Assembly (NCBI GenBank): GCA_009746045.1
Contig: RPFO01000034.1
Location: 1,461,786 to 1,516,785, forward strand
From: Mesostigma viride
Lineage: Eukaryota; Streptophyta; Mesostigmatophyceae; Mesostigmatales; Mesostigmataceae
Length of the DNA: 55,000 nucleotides
Direction: 5' to 3'
This document shows, piece after piece, positions 1 to 41,970 of the stretch. The translations under genes were made by a program, and so were the position numbers. Each line of letters starts with the position of its first letter. Within the stretch, counting starts at the first letter, position 1. The notes under the pieces are model-generated. The model was not told the origin of the DNA, ran no database searches, and worked only from the letters and a program-made list of their open reading frames with translations.

Positions 1-2
1 GC

Positions 3-421
3 ATCGCCACCCACTCTCCCAATCATTTTCGTACCATCATTTTCGGTATTGCTGGCATGACACCAGGGACCGAGCTTTCAGTTTCCCAAGCAGAATGGAT
101 ATGGCTACGCACTACTATGCTATACGCGATATGGACCATACGCAACGAGACCGTCTTTAATTAAGGTCCGCGAGGAGTATACCCGCGGCGGCGTAGTCCG
201 GCGATTTATATACCTATGGAATGCCGGCGGCTATGCGCCGCTACTGGCTGTTAGCTCAGGAACAACACAGGGTGTGGGACCCAGGGCCCAATAACGACAA
301 GCCCAGCCCGCTCCAGCTTTTTCATGATCTACTGGGCCGTAATCAGGTATTCACCAGTATGCCTCATGGCGACATTACTCAGGTCCAATGGCTTCCCTGG
401 TCTAATAACGCGTCCTATTAG
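3..421 (+). pseudogene. 3' end of a decayed LINE reverse transcriptase (C-terminal region)
   Basis: An open frame from position 3 reads a Trp-rich segment (WIWLRTTMLYAIWTIRNE, about 84-150). This resembles the region just downstream of the zinc-binding RT motif in plant and algal non-LTR elements. It hits a TAA at 162-164. A second frame, 221-421, continues with a protein-like stretch (RRYWLLAQEQHRVWDPGP) and stops with TAG at 419-421. The pair looks like one C-terminus broken by a frameshift or stop, truncated by the window start. The assignment rests on weak pattern similarity only and could be wrong. Confidence 0.38.
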
Positions 422-1192
422 CCTTTCACCTGTCACCGCCACACGTGTGTGTGCCCACCTTCATTAGGATTCGCTGATACTCATTTCCCCTCTCACCTCT
501 TTGGTCCATAATTGGCTAATAAAATATACCCATTTCCCCGAAAGATTTGGAAACGCTCAACTGACACCAGCGATTGGTCACCGGGCCGTGCAAGTATGTA
601 CGTATGGAGGCGCAACCCGGGGCTGCCACCGACGGTCCAGACTGGACACTCCAGATATTACATGACGGCCTTTGAACAGGAGCCACATGTTGTTGAAGAT
701 CCCTACGATGAACGGAGAAGCATGTGCTGTCAGCATTATTAAATGACAAGATGCTGCCTGTTGTTGAGGTCACGCACTCGTCCTACTTGCCCAGGTGTGT
801 GGCGTGGAGCAGATGCGGGAGCGCCAACGCGACAAGCGTTGCGTGCGCACTGCGCAGGGGTTCAAGCTGGCTCGCGAGTTCTCCCGCGACCAGGGCGCGC
901 CACGCGGAACGAGACACGTCCGCCCGTTCCGAATCATACCCTTAACGCTGATGCAAGTCTATCCATGCCCGAAAGCAGTTGGAAACTTTATCACGAATTT
1001 TACCCTGAACCACGGTTCTGCGAACCAGCGTTCCCCAGGGCGAGCAGACGTCGTGCATTGGGGCCGGTGTACGATGTTATCATCTCGTTCCATGGGTTGA
1101 ATCTGGATGCGAACTCGCGCTAAACGGCTTGCTAGCTCAGAAGAAAAATGCTTTCTCATTTAGGGCAACTATCCTAGGAATCGTGTCTGAAA
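422..1192. other. No gene recognised; upstream side of the NAD kinase gene
   Basis: Short open frames exist on both strands here (for example 743-1123 +), but none has a recognisable domain and they overlap one another. The stretch probably contains the NAD kinase promoter and 5' UTR. No TATA box or transcription start can be assigned with confidence. Confidence 0.4.
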
Positions 1193-31677
<30,485 letters not shown>

Positions 31678-32150
31678 ACCAACGACTCAGGGATAACTGT
31701 GTCAAATTTCTGGTTGATCGCTTCTGTTGATGTAATTTAAAACCGTGTGCATCCGCTGGGAGGTCACGGAGCCAAAACCTCACCTGGCGTGTGGCAAGGT
31801 GAAAACAGCTGCGGCAAGGCGGCGGTGCCCGCGTCGAGGTAGTCTGATAGCTTGACATCACGGTTGTGGGGTCTTGCAATGGTTCATGAGCCCCCGACCA
31901 CTGATTAAGAGCCGCCCTTTGCCTGGGCGGGTTGCTTCGTTTGGTAGGGTGACGGGCCAAAGCTTGTGTAGTTTTATTGGATTGTATTTTTAGGGTTTAG
32001 GGTTTAGAGGCCAGGGGTTCAGGTTTACAGTCTTGTCCCCGTTGGAGGGTTGAGTTGGATGGACTTGCTTGTGTAAGGTAGGGAGCATGTGCTTATTGTC
32101 ATCAACTCATTACTCTCCTCTTCTGAAATGGAACAACAGTTGTAAATTTG
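31678..32150 (+). promoter_or_regulatory. Probable 3' UTR of NAD kinase with TGTAA polyadenylation motifs
   Basis: TGTAA, the common chlorophyte polyadenylation signal, occurs at 31731-31735 and again at 32141-32145. Which is used cannot be told from sequence, so the downstream limit is an estimate. Confidence 0.45.
31987..32008 (+). repeat. Short interstitial telomere-like repeat (TTTAGGG)2-3
   Basis: TTTTTAGGGTTTAGGGTTTA matches the plant-type telomere unit for two and a half repeats, too short to be a telomere. Confidence 0.5.
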
Positions 32151-32877
32151 AAATCTGAGGCAAACACGTAGGTGCATCAAGATGTGAAAAAATCAAAGCT
32201 TCAAGATTGCAAGGAAGCCGGTTTGTGGAAAGAAGTGCCAGCACCACTAGCTAGGGCAGCTTTGGCATGCATCCTAGCAAAATTATACGTGCCTAGATTG
32301 ACGACGAAGAGCTGCGTACACTGATCTACCTCGATCTCACTCCCACCACTATCAAATGAAGGCGACTGGCCCAGTGACTGGCCGGCTCACCGGAGTGACC
32401 CGCGGGCCGGTGCTGTCGCTTTCCGTTCGATCCATTTCCACTAGTGTTACGAGCCGCACCAGCGACTCCGCAAAAGATCCTAGTCTAGCGTGGGTTACGC
32501 CTGAATGGACTCGGAATCTGCTATCCGCGAGGACTATACGGGAATGTAGCCCTGAATTCTAGATAGCTAGTGAGCGGAAATACTAGCTAGGCCCTGAATG
32601 CACAACTTGATAAATTATGCATTTACATGGGCTGCACAAAGGGCATTAGTGCAGCCCAGATGTGACCCCTGGTTTGGCAGACGAGTTTTACTGAAGCCGA
32701 TTTCATTCCAAACCAAAGATGCGGAAGCCATTGCCACCTACAACATTTGTCCCAGGCTGTGCGACGCCAGCGGGCCAGCTGTGGGCCGGACCTCTAGCGT
32801 TGCAACCCACACGCAATATTAGCCGTAGATTGACGTATGGTATCCGCCAGTCTGACTGAGCCCAAAAACGAGCCAGG
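32151..32877. other. Intergenic; nothing recognised
   Basis: Only short unsupported open frames (for example 32356-32562 +) are present. Confidence 0.5.
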
Positions 32878-33016
32878 AGCCACGAGGTAGCCATGGCTGA
32901 CGGCGGAGCTCACAACTTTCACGTTTGAGCCCCGAATTTAGCCGTGAATATCACTATGGCTTCGTCTTTCTAAGACGCACATGCTGATATAATTTTCCGA
33001 ATCTATTACGCAATAT

Positions 33017-34393
33017 ATGACGAGCAAGGGCCCCTTGACGCAACGCAGTTTAGCGGATGCGCTCGGCCATGAAAATACGTCTGCAGCGCAGGCTGCAGCT
33101 TCGCCCTCAGGTCCAGCAGGCAGCGGTGACACTAGTCGCGCACTGGTGCTCGCCCCGAACCCGGCTCCCGGGCTTAATGCCTCGCCATCGGCATCGCCTG
33201 ACCCTAAACGCAGCCGCCCAGCCGACAAAACAGGAGGGTTTTCACGCCCCACAGCACCGCGCTTTCGGCCCCAACCTTTCAAGGTCGACGATCACGACTG
33301 GACCAACATGTCCCCGGCAACTGCCCTGCATTGCCTCTTCTACGGGGACTACGCCTCGCTGTACGACCTGTGCCTCCATCTCCACGACATCAATCGCCTC
33401 ATCACCCCGGAAGGGAAATGGTTTAACCCCGACGCCCTGCTCGGGTGCGCCCGCCCCCAACTCCAGCACACCATTCTCATCTCCCTTCTCCTGCGCTCTG
33501 ACGGCGAGATCTGGCCTCCATCCATCTCCGCACCCACCCTCCGTTCCATCCTTACGGAAGCCTTTCAGCAGCACGTGACCCCCCCTGCTGCCGACGTAGC
33601 AGCAATCGGCGGCACGCTGGCTACTGAACTTCCTCACATTTCCACCACCGCCGCCTCCACCTCCACTGCCATGTCCGCCTCCACTGCCGACATCAAAGCC
33701 CAGCTCCTCGACCTCGACCAACGCCTTCAAGCCACCGCCACCGCCCTTGAGTGCTTGCATGACACCGCCGGCCTCACCGCCCAGGCGGTGAAGGACATCG
33801 CCGCCCAGCCGGCACCTGCTGGCCCGACCGGCGATGCTCCCTCCACCTGGGCGGACTTGCTTAAGCATCAGTCACACCATCTCCACCACCTCCACCATCA
33901 CGGCACAGCTCAAGCAACAAGCCTTCGACCTTCGCAAGGAAGCCGACATCGCCAGGCGCAGCCACAATGTCATCGTCAAGCACTTCGACCAGCCGGCAGG
34001 TGAGACCTCCATGAGCCTTCTTGAGGCATTTAAGCGCGGCATTTTTGCCCCCATGCTACTCACTGGTGAGCTGGACATGTCGGCTGTCCGCCTCCCCCGC
34101 GCGCGGGGGAAGGCTGGCCCGGCACCCGTGCTCCTCACCTTTAAGTACATGGCGGACAAGCTGTCGTTCCTGCCGCAAGAAGCTCTCGGAGATCGACTCG
34201 CTTCACGCTGGACGACGACTTGACCCTGGCCCAGCAACAGCGGCGACGCGAGCTATGGCCGACCTACCTTCAGCTCCGGCAGAGCGCAAGGGGGAAGCCG
34301 GTATACTGGAGGGGGGCGGTCATCCACGTTGACCACAAGCCCTGGCATGCAGGCCCCTCCTGCCACCTCAGACTAGGGAATATATACCAGTAG
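33017..34393 (+). pseudogene. L1-like ORF1 (RNA-binding gag-like) protein, frameshifted
   Basis: The first frame (33017 to about 33850) encodes a Ser/Pro/Ala-rich basic N-terminus with SASPDPKRSRPAD and a conserved segment DDHDWTNMSPATALHCLFYG, then a probably coiled-coil region (IKAQLLDLDQRLQATATALE). A shift near 33850 moves to the frame with LKQQAFDLRKEADIARRSHN and the RNA-binding-like part (APVLLTFKYMADKLSFL). Further shifts near 34175-34205 reach TLDDDLTLAQQQRRRELWPT and a TAG at 34391-34393. The order PxPVLxxF, (D)LT, RRxLWP is typical of the C-terminal domain of plant/animal L1 ORF1 proteins. At least two frameshifts make it a pseudogene. Confidence 0.65.
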
Positions 34394-34838
34394 TGTAGCT
34401 TAGTCAGGCTTAGCCTAGCATGTGGCGCACGCGCATGTGCGCCCATAATGGCCCCCCATGCATGGATGATGCCTTCAGAATTCAGCCACGCAATGCCTAT
34501 AATGGGACCCCCATGGATGTTGCATTAACCCCGTTAAGAATTAATTTAGCCATGCTATGCCTACTATGCAGAGAGATGCTCTCTGTCGAGAAGCCATGCC
34601 CTAGCTCTTGTATAGCCATGATGATCTTCCCCCCCATGACATGCTCCCCCTTAGCTGGGCATAGCGTGATAGATCATGAGGGTGCAGGTGCCCTGGTGCA
34701 CCTAGGGCAAGTGTTGTTTACATTCCCACCCTTGCAGGAAGTAGCCTAGAATGTATTATAGGCCATATGCCCCTTCTCAGGGATATGTGCTACATATTCT
34801 CCCAACGGAGTTATGTTACAATTCAATTCAATTCAATC
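34394..34838. other. Non-coding tail region of copy A with (TTCAA) simple repeat
   Basis: ATG- and CC-rich DNA without coding signals, ending in ATTCAATTCAATTCAATCC (34819-34838). This could be the simple-sequence tail of the LINE. Confidence 0.4.
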
Positions 34839-35249
34839 CGCCAGTCTGGCACCCCGGTACATGGTAGTCCCGGGTGCAGACCAGTAAACACACCAGACGA
34901 AGCTTGGTCTTGACCTCACCTCCCACCTATTAAAGTTCTCGGAGAAACGTCCTAGTCGGGGGCCTTCCACCAGAACCCAGTCGGCTGCCTCAATCGACGG
35001 GGTGCGCGCGTCCAGGCGACTAGCGGTCCTCGCCATATAGCGCTCGGCTTGCTGCATGCGGCTCGGTAGCCCGGCCCCGGCTGACCGCGCTGTCATGGGC
35101 CTGACGCATCGGAACCAGCAGCTTCTCCACCCCTTCCAGGGTGTCCCGCCGAACCGTTTTCTCTGCCAAAGCGGGGCTCGTGAGAAGGTCAGTCGGCGTA
35201 AGCGGGTGCTTGCCAGCCGTTGAGGAAGAACGGCAAGAAGCCATGGGCA

Positions 35250-36060
35250 GCCTGGGGGGCGTTGTTCAAGGAGAATTCCACCAAGCCCAGAAACTTCTCC
35301 CAATTGCTTCCCACCGCGTCAGTGTAGTGCCGCATGGTCTCTTGCACTGTGCGGTTCAGTCTCTCCACCAGGTGAGAGGACGAGCTGTGGTATGTACGCT
35401 GTCCCCAATGACACCTTGGTGCCCAGTCGTTCAAAGAACTCCTGCCAGAAGCAAGCCGTGAACAACTTGTCACGGTCCGGTATGAATTGCCGGCTGAGTC
35501 CGTGGTACCGAAACACGTGGTGGAGATACAACTTAGCGCAAGCCTCAGCCGTGAGCTCGGCCGCCGGGGCATGGGGCCAAGTGACACATGCGCGTCAGGC
35601 GGTCCAAGAAAACCAAGATCATGCTGTTGCCGTTCTTGGTCTTCCAATAAAATCCATCATCAATGAGTCCCAAGGCGCCATGGGGTCAGGCAGCGTCTTG
35701 GGGATCGCTTGTGACCCCGTGTTGCGGGACTTCATGATCTGGCATGATGGCCGGACACTCGCGCACGTACGTCTCGATGTACTCCCGCATACCTGGCCAG
35801 TAGAAGTTCTTTCTGGCCCGCGGCAGCAGGCGGTGGATTCCTTGGTGGCCACTGGTGAGGGAGTCGTGGAGCTCATGCAGCAGAGCCGCTCTACATATCT
35901 CCGGGACGTACAGGCGCCAGCAGTCAGGTCTCACCATGACATAGAGTCGTCCGTCCTGGAACTTGCACGGCAGCTTACCCATCTGCTGAGGGTGCGACCT
36001 GATCGCCTCCAGGGCCGCTGCTTCCGTGACGGTGAATCGGCTGATCAGCGTCTCCAGAAC
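35250..36060 (-). pseudogene. Ty3 integrase remnant (H2C2 finger plus DDE core)
   Basis: The zinc-binding block (LLHELHDSLTSGHQGIHR, then FYWPGMREYIETYVREC) lies near 35750-35885. The frame shifts just after the first Cys of the C-x-x-C pair and resumes at CQIMKSRNTG. The core carries the expected acidic residues: DF near 35655, PDRDK near 35470 and VERLNR near 35360. The Y-x-P-Q segment is disrupted before the last one. It ends LNNAPQAAHGFLPFFLNGWQ as typical integrases do. Confidence 0.85.
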
Positions 36061-36406
36061 GGAGGTGACGGTGTACGCATCCGCCTCCTCTTCAGTCTCG
36101 AGAGTTTGGTACTGACGTACTCCGAGAAAATGGTGGGGGACCCAATGGGCTGCAAGAGAAAAATTCCCTGAGCCGGGACCACGTGGCTGCTGCGATGAGT
36201 GGCAAGCGCGAATGGGACCCCTCCCCTTCCCGGGGGGCACGTACGTCCTCGTGCGAACCCCAGTCGGGGGATAGGTCGTCCATGGTTGTACGACCCGTGT
36301 GAAACAAATACCGAGCCTGCGGCGACCGCGGAAGGTCGCCATAGGACGTGCCGGGCGCCTGAGCTGCATGGGACGCAAGTGGTATGTAGTACGTACTCCC
36401 AGATCT

Positions 36407-36988
36407 TCATAGAACCAGTAACGTCCTCCCGCGGGAAAGGGCGTCTGGGACCACGTTCTCTGCACCCTTCTTGACGTACTGAATCTTGAAGGGGGCGAAC
36501 TGGGACAAGTAGTAACTCCAGCCAGCGTGCTTGACGGGGCACCAGGTTGGGTAATGGGCGAGCAGATGCGTGAGGGGCCGATGATCCGTGTGGATGATCA
36601 GCCGGTGGGGATCAAGATCCCCCTGCTCGCTGATGGCAACGTCAAACTGGGCCCCGAGAAGATGATGCATGGCGCCAGGTATATGGCAGCAGTAGACCAC
36701 GGCAAGAAGCTCCTGCTGTTGTACCGGGAGTTGCGCTCGGCAGGGATCATAGTCCTGGAGATATACCCGATCGGCTGCAACCCCTGACCCTGGTCCTGCA
36801 ATAGGACGTACACCGCCGATTGCAACCTTGCTCGCGTCCGTTGCGACCACAAAGGGCTTGGACAGGTCCGGGATAACGAGCACGGGGGCCGTGGTCAGGC
36901 TGCGCGTGAGGGCATCAAAGGCCTGTTGACACTGTTCCGACCAAACGAAAGGAACACCCTTCTTGAGGAGGGCCATTAATCCGGAGAA
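36407..36988 (-). pseudogene. Ty3 RNase H domain remnant
   Basis: Contains PFVWSEQCQQAFDALTRSLT, APVLVIPDLSKPFVVATDAS and, further on, LIIHTDHRPLTHLLAHYPTW, the hallmarks of the Ty3 RT-RNase H connection. The middle (LLQDQGQGLQPIGYISR) lies in another frame between about 36690 and 36820, so two compensating frameshifts are present. Confidence 0.88.
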
Positions 36989-37385
36989 GGTCCGATATCT
37001 ACCTGGCGAGACGATTAATTAGGTCCGACCGGTGCCCCGGCGGATCCTCCCAAATAATCCCTGCTCGGCACTTAACTCCCCGAGAGGTTTTGAACCCTGA
37101 TGACTTTCGCGCCGCGCGCCGGTTCTACGTTGTACAAGCTAGTGCTTATACTTTTTATGCGGAAACCTTTTTGCTTAGGTAAACGCATATTCTTACATCC
37201 TGCGCAGGATGTAATGATATGCGTTAACGTTAACCTTAGCAAAAAGGTTTCCGCATAAAAAGTATAAGCGTTAGCTTGTACCACTTAGAACCGGCGCGGC
37301 GCGGAAGTCATGGGTTCGAAACCTCGCGGGGACAGTGCCGAGCAGGGATTATTTGGGAGGATCCGCCGGGGCACCGGTCGGACCT
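36986..37385. repeat. Palindromic foldback element, copy 1
   Basis: From 37021 to 37385 the two halves are inverted complements, with arms of about 180 bp. The outer arms carry GGTGCCCCGGCGGATCCTCC and its complement. The inner stem carries TTGTACAAGCTAGTGCTTAT. The centre is the perfect 18-bp palindrome ACATCCTGCGCAGGATGT (37195-37212). A left extension (36986-37020, GAAGGTCCGATATCTACC) is shared with copy 3. There is no coding capacity. The 3' outer arm includes GGTTCGAAACC, which fits the pol III B-box consensus. Confidence 0.85.
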
Positions 37386-37602
37386 ATATATGCACGTCTC
37401 TTTAATTGCTGCAACCGGCAATAACATATCCCTATACATTGCGTAAACGCTAACTCGATCCTTCTACCAGCGGCACCACCCCAGCACGCCAACGCGTCGA
37501 ACTCTCGAAGAGCTGATCGCCCTGTGCGTCGACAACAAAGATCGCCATCCTCGAAGTCCAGGAACATCGGCGGACAGTCGACCCACAGCAAGGGGTCAAT
37601 GG
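37386..37602. other. Spacer between foldback copies; no clear gene
   Basis: One plus-strand stretch (about 37480-37560) reads like a protein fragment (RTLEELIALCVDNKDRHPRS) but is short and frame-broken. It may be a relic of another element. Confidence 0.3.
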
Positions 37603-37733
37603 AGTTGTACAAGCTAGTGCTTATATACTTTTTATGCGCAAACCTGCGCAGGATGTAAGAATATGCGTTTACCTTCGCAAAAAGGTTTGCGCATAAAAAG
37701 TATAAGCACTAGCTTGTACAACTTAAAACCTCA
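37603..37733. repeat. Palindromic foldback element, copy 2 (core only, one arm shortened)
   Basis: The inner stem AGTTGTACAAGCTAGTGC and its complement are intact. The left arm has lost about 30 bp next to the centre, so TGCGCAGGATGT is retained but not the full 18-bp central palindrome. Confidence 0.85.
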
Positions 37734-37989
37734 CGCGTTGGGGCGAAATGCTGAGGCGGACCCCTAACTAAGGTTTTACTTCCGAATCAAATTACTAATT
37801 CGATATCGAATTAATACTGATTCGATATTGAATTACTGATTCGATATTAATCCCGGGAAGGTCCGATATCTACCTCGCGAGACTTAATTAGGTCCGACCG
37901 GTGCCCCGGCGGATGCTCCCAAATAATCCCTGCTCGGCACTGTCCCCGCGAGGTTTCGAACCCATGACTTTCGCGCCGCGCCGGTTCTA
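37734..37989. repeat. Internal spacer of the composite foldback, with (ATTCGATATTGAATTACTG)n
   Basis: Links copies 2 and 3. Contains about three degenerate 20-bp repeats of an ATTCGATAT motif (37789-37852), then GGTCCGATATCTACC and the outer-arm sequence. The same spacer occurs in reverse orientation at 51303-51535, so it belongs to the family. Confidence 0.75.
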
Positions 37990-38152
37990 AGTTGTACAAG
38001 CTAGTGCTTATACTTTTTATGCGGAAACCTTTTTGCTATAAAGGTAAACGCATATTCTTACATCCTGCGCAGGATGTAATGATATGCGTTAACGTTAACC
38101 TTAGCAAAAAGGTTTCCGCATAAAAAGTACAAGCGTTAGCAATTGTACAACT
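37990..38152. repeat. Palindromic foldback element, copy 3
   Basis: Long hairpin with arms beginning AGTTGTACAAGCTAGTGC and the perfect palindromic centre ACATCCTGCGCAGGATGT at 38060-38077. Confidence 0.87.
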
Positions 38153-40860
38153 TAGAACCGGCCACAACGGTCTGAAAGTGCCAAAAAACACCCATCTTAT
38201 TCCTCCTAGCTGCACTAATATTCGGATGATGGTCAAACTTGGTGGCTGGCTTCTCCATGGTATATACCCAGATTTACTGTGCCAAGTCACACCTTGGTTG
38301 GCCACTTGGTGCTCACAGAATGGTGACGTCCAAAAGCATAAAAAACGCCAAAATTGCCAGTTTTATTCAAAATTCATTCCACAAACAACACAATTAATGT
38401 CGTTTTGACCTGGAAATGGGCAGACACATTAAATATAACATATGCAGCTCAAGTACCAAGTTGCACCCGTAATAGAGATGGGATGGCCAGAAATTATGCT
38501 GTCAACCGTCACAAATACGGTCATTTGGAGCATTTTATGGATCATTAAATGCACCCAACAGTGCAAATGAGCTCAGATTAACCTGGAAGTAAGCAAACAC
38601 TTTACTTGCAACATCTGCAGGCTGGCTGCAAAGTTGCACCTTGATTGAACACCAACTAGTTACATGATTCTGCTGTCACGCGTCACTCTCGCGCAAAATT
38701 TGGATGTATAATGCACCACAGGTAGCGCAAATGAGTTCAGACAGAGCTGAAATTTTAAATGCAATTTAAATAGAGCATGCTGAACATGATTGCCAAGTAT
38801 TACCTCAGTCACACCACAGATGACGACGTGTCACAGTGACACGTGACAGCAGCCAACATCATATAATATTTCCTTACAAGTTCATACCCCATAACAGTAC
38901 GAGCTGAGGTAAGGTTGAACTCCAACTTAGTTATCTCCACCCATACATGTGGCATGCACTTCATCATGGAAATACATGAACAGTTGTCTCTTTGATACAT
39001 CAATAGTATTAACTACCTTGAACATTCCAATGGTGGGGCGTGTTGAGAGAGAGCAACTAGTTGGCAAGTCAAATAGTGGTTCGAAGCAAACATGGCTGCA
39101 CACTACATTTGCTTGCAGTTGCTATCTAACATCTCTAGCACATTAACTAGCCAGCTAGCTCGCATGCCAAACAATCTTCTAATTAAAGGTGCATGGGCAT
39201 TTTTTTATGTGTTGTTCATCGTGCACCCTGGACTAACAATCCTAGTGAAGCATGGGCTATATGCACGGCAGATGGAGGATGTGGCCATGGGCATGCCATG
39301 AGCTGATGCCAGCGAAGGTGCTGGCAGCAGGCAGGTTACTGAGGCAGCCGTAGTGGGATCTAGTGATATGCAGAAGAGAGTGGCACATGTGGTAGAAAGT
39401 AATGCAGATGGCAGTAGTATGGCCAGTGGCACGAGGCAGCGATCATGAAGGCTATCGTTATGCAGATAGATGTTATGGTCTAGCCTTGAGGTTATGTTGC
39501 TACTGCTGCATGATGGAAGGGAAATTTATGTGGCAGGTGGCACGGTACAGCCAACAGTGGTGTAGTGTGCAAACCAACTCATTGGGGTGGGCTTGTGGTG
39601 AAAGCTCTCCATTCAGATTTCCGTGGCAACACACCAGGTCATGATATTCTGTGGTGCTGGCAAGTGGTAGTGACAGATTGATCATGCCAGTGATTGATAG
39701 CAATGGTGAGCAGTAGGGTGCCTTCTTTGATACTACTGGCATTATCTGTTGTGCCAGGTGCCAGCTATGTCAGCTGCCGATGCTGCTAAATGTGGCCCCA
39801 GTTTCTGGTGCTACGATAGAAGAGATGAAGAGGGCCGGCAGGAACTTGTGGCTGCAATCACGATCAAGGCTGCGATGGGCGAAGTCAATATGGCAGATTG
39901 TGGCAGCAATGGTGCAGGGCCTGGCGTTATCGTTTATGGCAGATTCCATACTGAGTTGTAGGGACACTGCCAGCAGTTACACCAACAGGCGAGACTCATG
40001 GTGGTGGACGTTGCTCCTGGTGGGAGTCTATAATATCTGTCACATGGGTATGCGCACACGATGCACCTGGTGGTCCTCCATGCTAACGACAGGAATGTTG
40101 GTATTGCTATGCAATCGTGGCACTGCTAACAACGGCGTAACAGTGGTAGGTGTGTTGGGGTGGTGGGGAGTGATGTGGCAGTGGTGTGGCAGCAAGCACT
40201 TTGGTAATCGTTATTGTGATGTTGTTGTGAGCCCGTAGAAGGTGTCCTGGTGAGATTCATGCCTCTTACGCAATGCTGTAAGCCCATTGTGCACTCTGTT
40301 GTGCCCGCAACAATATTCATCATCATAGGCAGCAACCATATCAAAGACAAATCAGCCCCGTTCCATGTATAGTACTTAATTAGCTCAGCCTGCTTCAACA
40401 TATCTGAATGTAACAAGGGCAATGAATCCTGGGTTTCCCAAGGCAGCAACAGCATTTGCGCACTTCACATACCTGGGCTCCCCCCTGGTTTCTTCGTGCC
40501 TCCCAGCCCCAGATCAGAACACGCCGCCCATCATTGATAAACATGGTGCATTATAATCTGGCCAAGGAAAGAGGTTGAAATACTTACCAACAGTCCACTA
40601 AAGTGGAGCCCCGGCAGCATGTTGTATGGCCTGTTAAAGCTGGATAAGCTCCAGGGTTGCGCATCAACACACCTATATGTGCTGACTGTTGAATACAGGA
40701 CATGTACCTTCTGTTTGTTGCCTTCAGGCTCAGCTTCCTACGCCATGAATTACACTTGGAAGAATGAAGAGGCGCACATCACGCTGTTTGGGGAGGCTGG
40801 CCATGGCTTACCACAACACCGCGAGCCCCGCCAAATTTTTACATAAATTATTGTCCGGAA
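38153..40860. other. Gene-poor AT-richer region with diverged tandem repeats
   Basis: No supported gene. Between about 38370 and 38900, three strongly diverged copies of a roughly 160-190-bp segment can be seen (shared GCAAATGAG-TCAGA and CAAGTTGCACC blocks). The rest has short unsupported open frames only. Confidence 0.45.
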
Positions 40861-41951
40861 TTCGTCCGAGATCTAGATTTTTCCCGCGCCACGACTGACG
40901 AAAACGACGAAAACACCCATGGCGGTCAAGCATGAGCTAGCGTTCTGAAACTTGCGTCATTGCAGCCGCTCGAGGTGTCAAAACGAAGCTTACATCACGG
41001 TTAATCCATAGAATAATTTTGGACTTATATAGGCTGTGATTGCGACGCGGGCATTGAACGGGACAAAAAGTTTTTTTCACAGCGGACCAGTTTTTCGCGA
41101 AAACCGGATTTCTCGGTGGTACGTGTCTCAAAGTCTTGGTCACATGAGGATACGAAAATCCCGGCACGATAGCTCAGCTTGTTCGTTATAATATTCCCGA
41201 AAACGTTAGTGTTTTCGTTTTTTGAGTTTCGCTTTTAATTGTCCGGCATTGACGTGAATAAATATGGGGGTGCGAAATCCGTCTGTTTGTTGCTTCATGC
41301 AATGCATATCTTTGTCGGCAGATAATCAGCTCTTTAGGCTATGCCCGACCTTCCTATACTGCCAGCCTGCGGCAATAAGCCAGCAGAAGATGTGGCGTGC
41401 CCAAGATTCCGCGCTAAGGCCGCTAATGGTCTTCCGGATGTGCAGTAAGTGCAGTAAAAGCTGCGAAAATTGCTTATAATGCCTGCAGGAAGCTCTTTGC
41501 GACAGTGTTTTCCTAGCGAGTTCATTGTTCTTTTGACGCCAGATACAAGAGGCAAAGGGGGGCATCGTTTTTATTAGTCGGCAGTGCGGTTTCGAGATGT
41601 GATGAGTCGGGCAGACGACCTCGCCACGACACGCTCGGCTCAAGCTTCGCATATCCCGGCAGCCATAAAGAAGCGCAGATTAAGCAAGGTGAGCGAGCCA
41701 GAGGGCCCAGAATCGTTGCTAACGCAAGGCAGCTTCTGAAAGGGTAGAAAGCTGGATTGTTAAGGTGAGGGTCCTATGCCAGACCCCCCAAAACCATAAT
41801 ATGGAATAACATGCAAAGCTGGCCTTGGGGCACCCAAACTATGATTTTGCCATGTAAATGGGATGTGTGGGGGTCCATCCCACCCACTGATGGGGGGTAT
41901 ATACCCCTTTTAGTGACCGGTATTACGCAAAAACGGACAAAAGACGCTACT

Positions 41952-41970
41952 CTAGGGGCATATCCCCTAG
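41952..41970. repeat. Small perfect hairpin CTAGGGG-N5-CCCCTAG
   Basis: Seven-bp stem with a five-base loop, in an otherwise non-coding stretch. No U-run follows, so it is not a terminator of any recognised unit. Confidence 0.5.

Larger units (their letters stand above)
32878..34838 (+). mobile_element. L1-type non-LTR element fragment with ORF1 (copy A)
   Basis: The 5' limit is inferred from where similarity to a second copy at 53669 begins (AGCCACGA-GTAGCCATGG). The element has a short leader, a gag-like ORF1 (33017-34393), about 430 bp of ATG/CCCC-rich non-coding DNA, and a TTCAA-type simple tail at 34819-34838. No endonuclease or RT domain follows, so it is a truncated or rearranged copy. 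Confidence 0.6.
34839..36988 (-). mobile_element. Decayed Ty3/gypsy retrotransposon fragment (RNase H, H2C2 zinc finger, integrase)
   Basis: Read on the minus strand, the order is RNase H, H2C2 zinc finger, integrase core and a C-terminal tail. RNase H before integrase is the Ty3/gypsy arrangement. The RT domain is absent: the reading begins at FSGLMALLKKG, the very end of a Ty3 RT thumb/connection, right against the foldback element at 36986. No LTRs are seen. Several frameshifts and an in-frame stop show it is dead. Confidence 0.85.

Noticed and set aside
743-1123. Possible small gene upstream of NAD kinase
   Set aside because: No recognisable domain, overlapping frames on both strands, and no splice or start context.
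34839-36988. Reading the minus-strand retroelement as an intact integrase gene
   Set aside because: Several frameshifts and the absence of the RT domain show it is dead.
37305-37330. A tRNA gene or tRNA-derived SINE suggested by GGTTCGAAACC
   Set aside because: The T-arm does not pair properly, no A box at the right distance or cloverleaf could be drawn, and the motif lies within the foldback arm. Kept only as a B-box-like motif.
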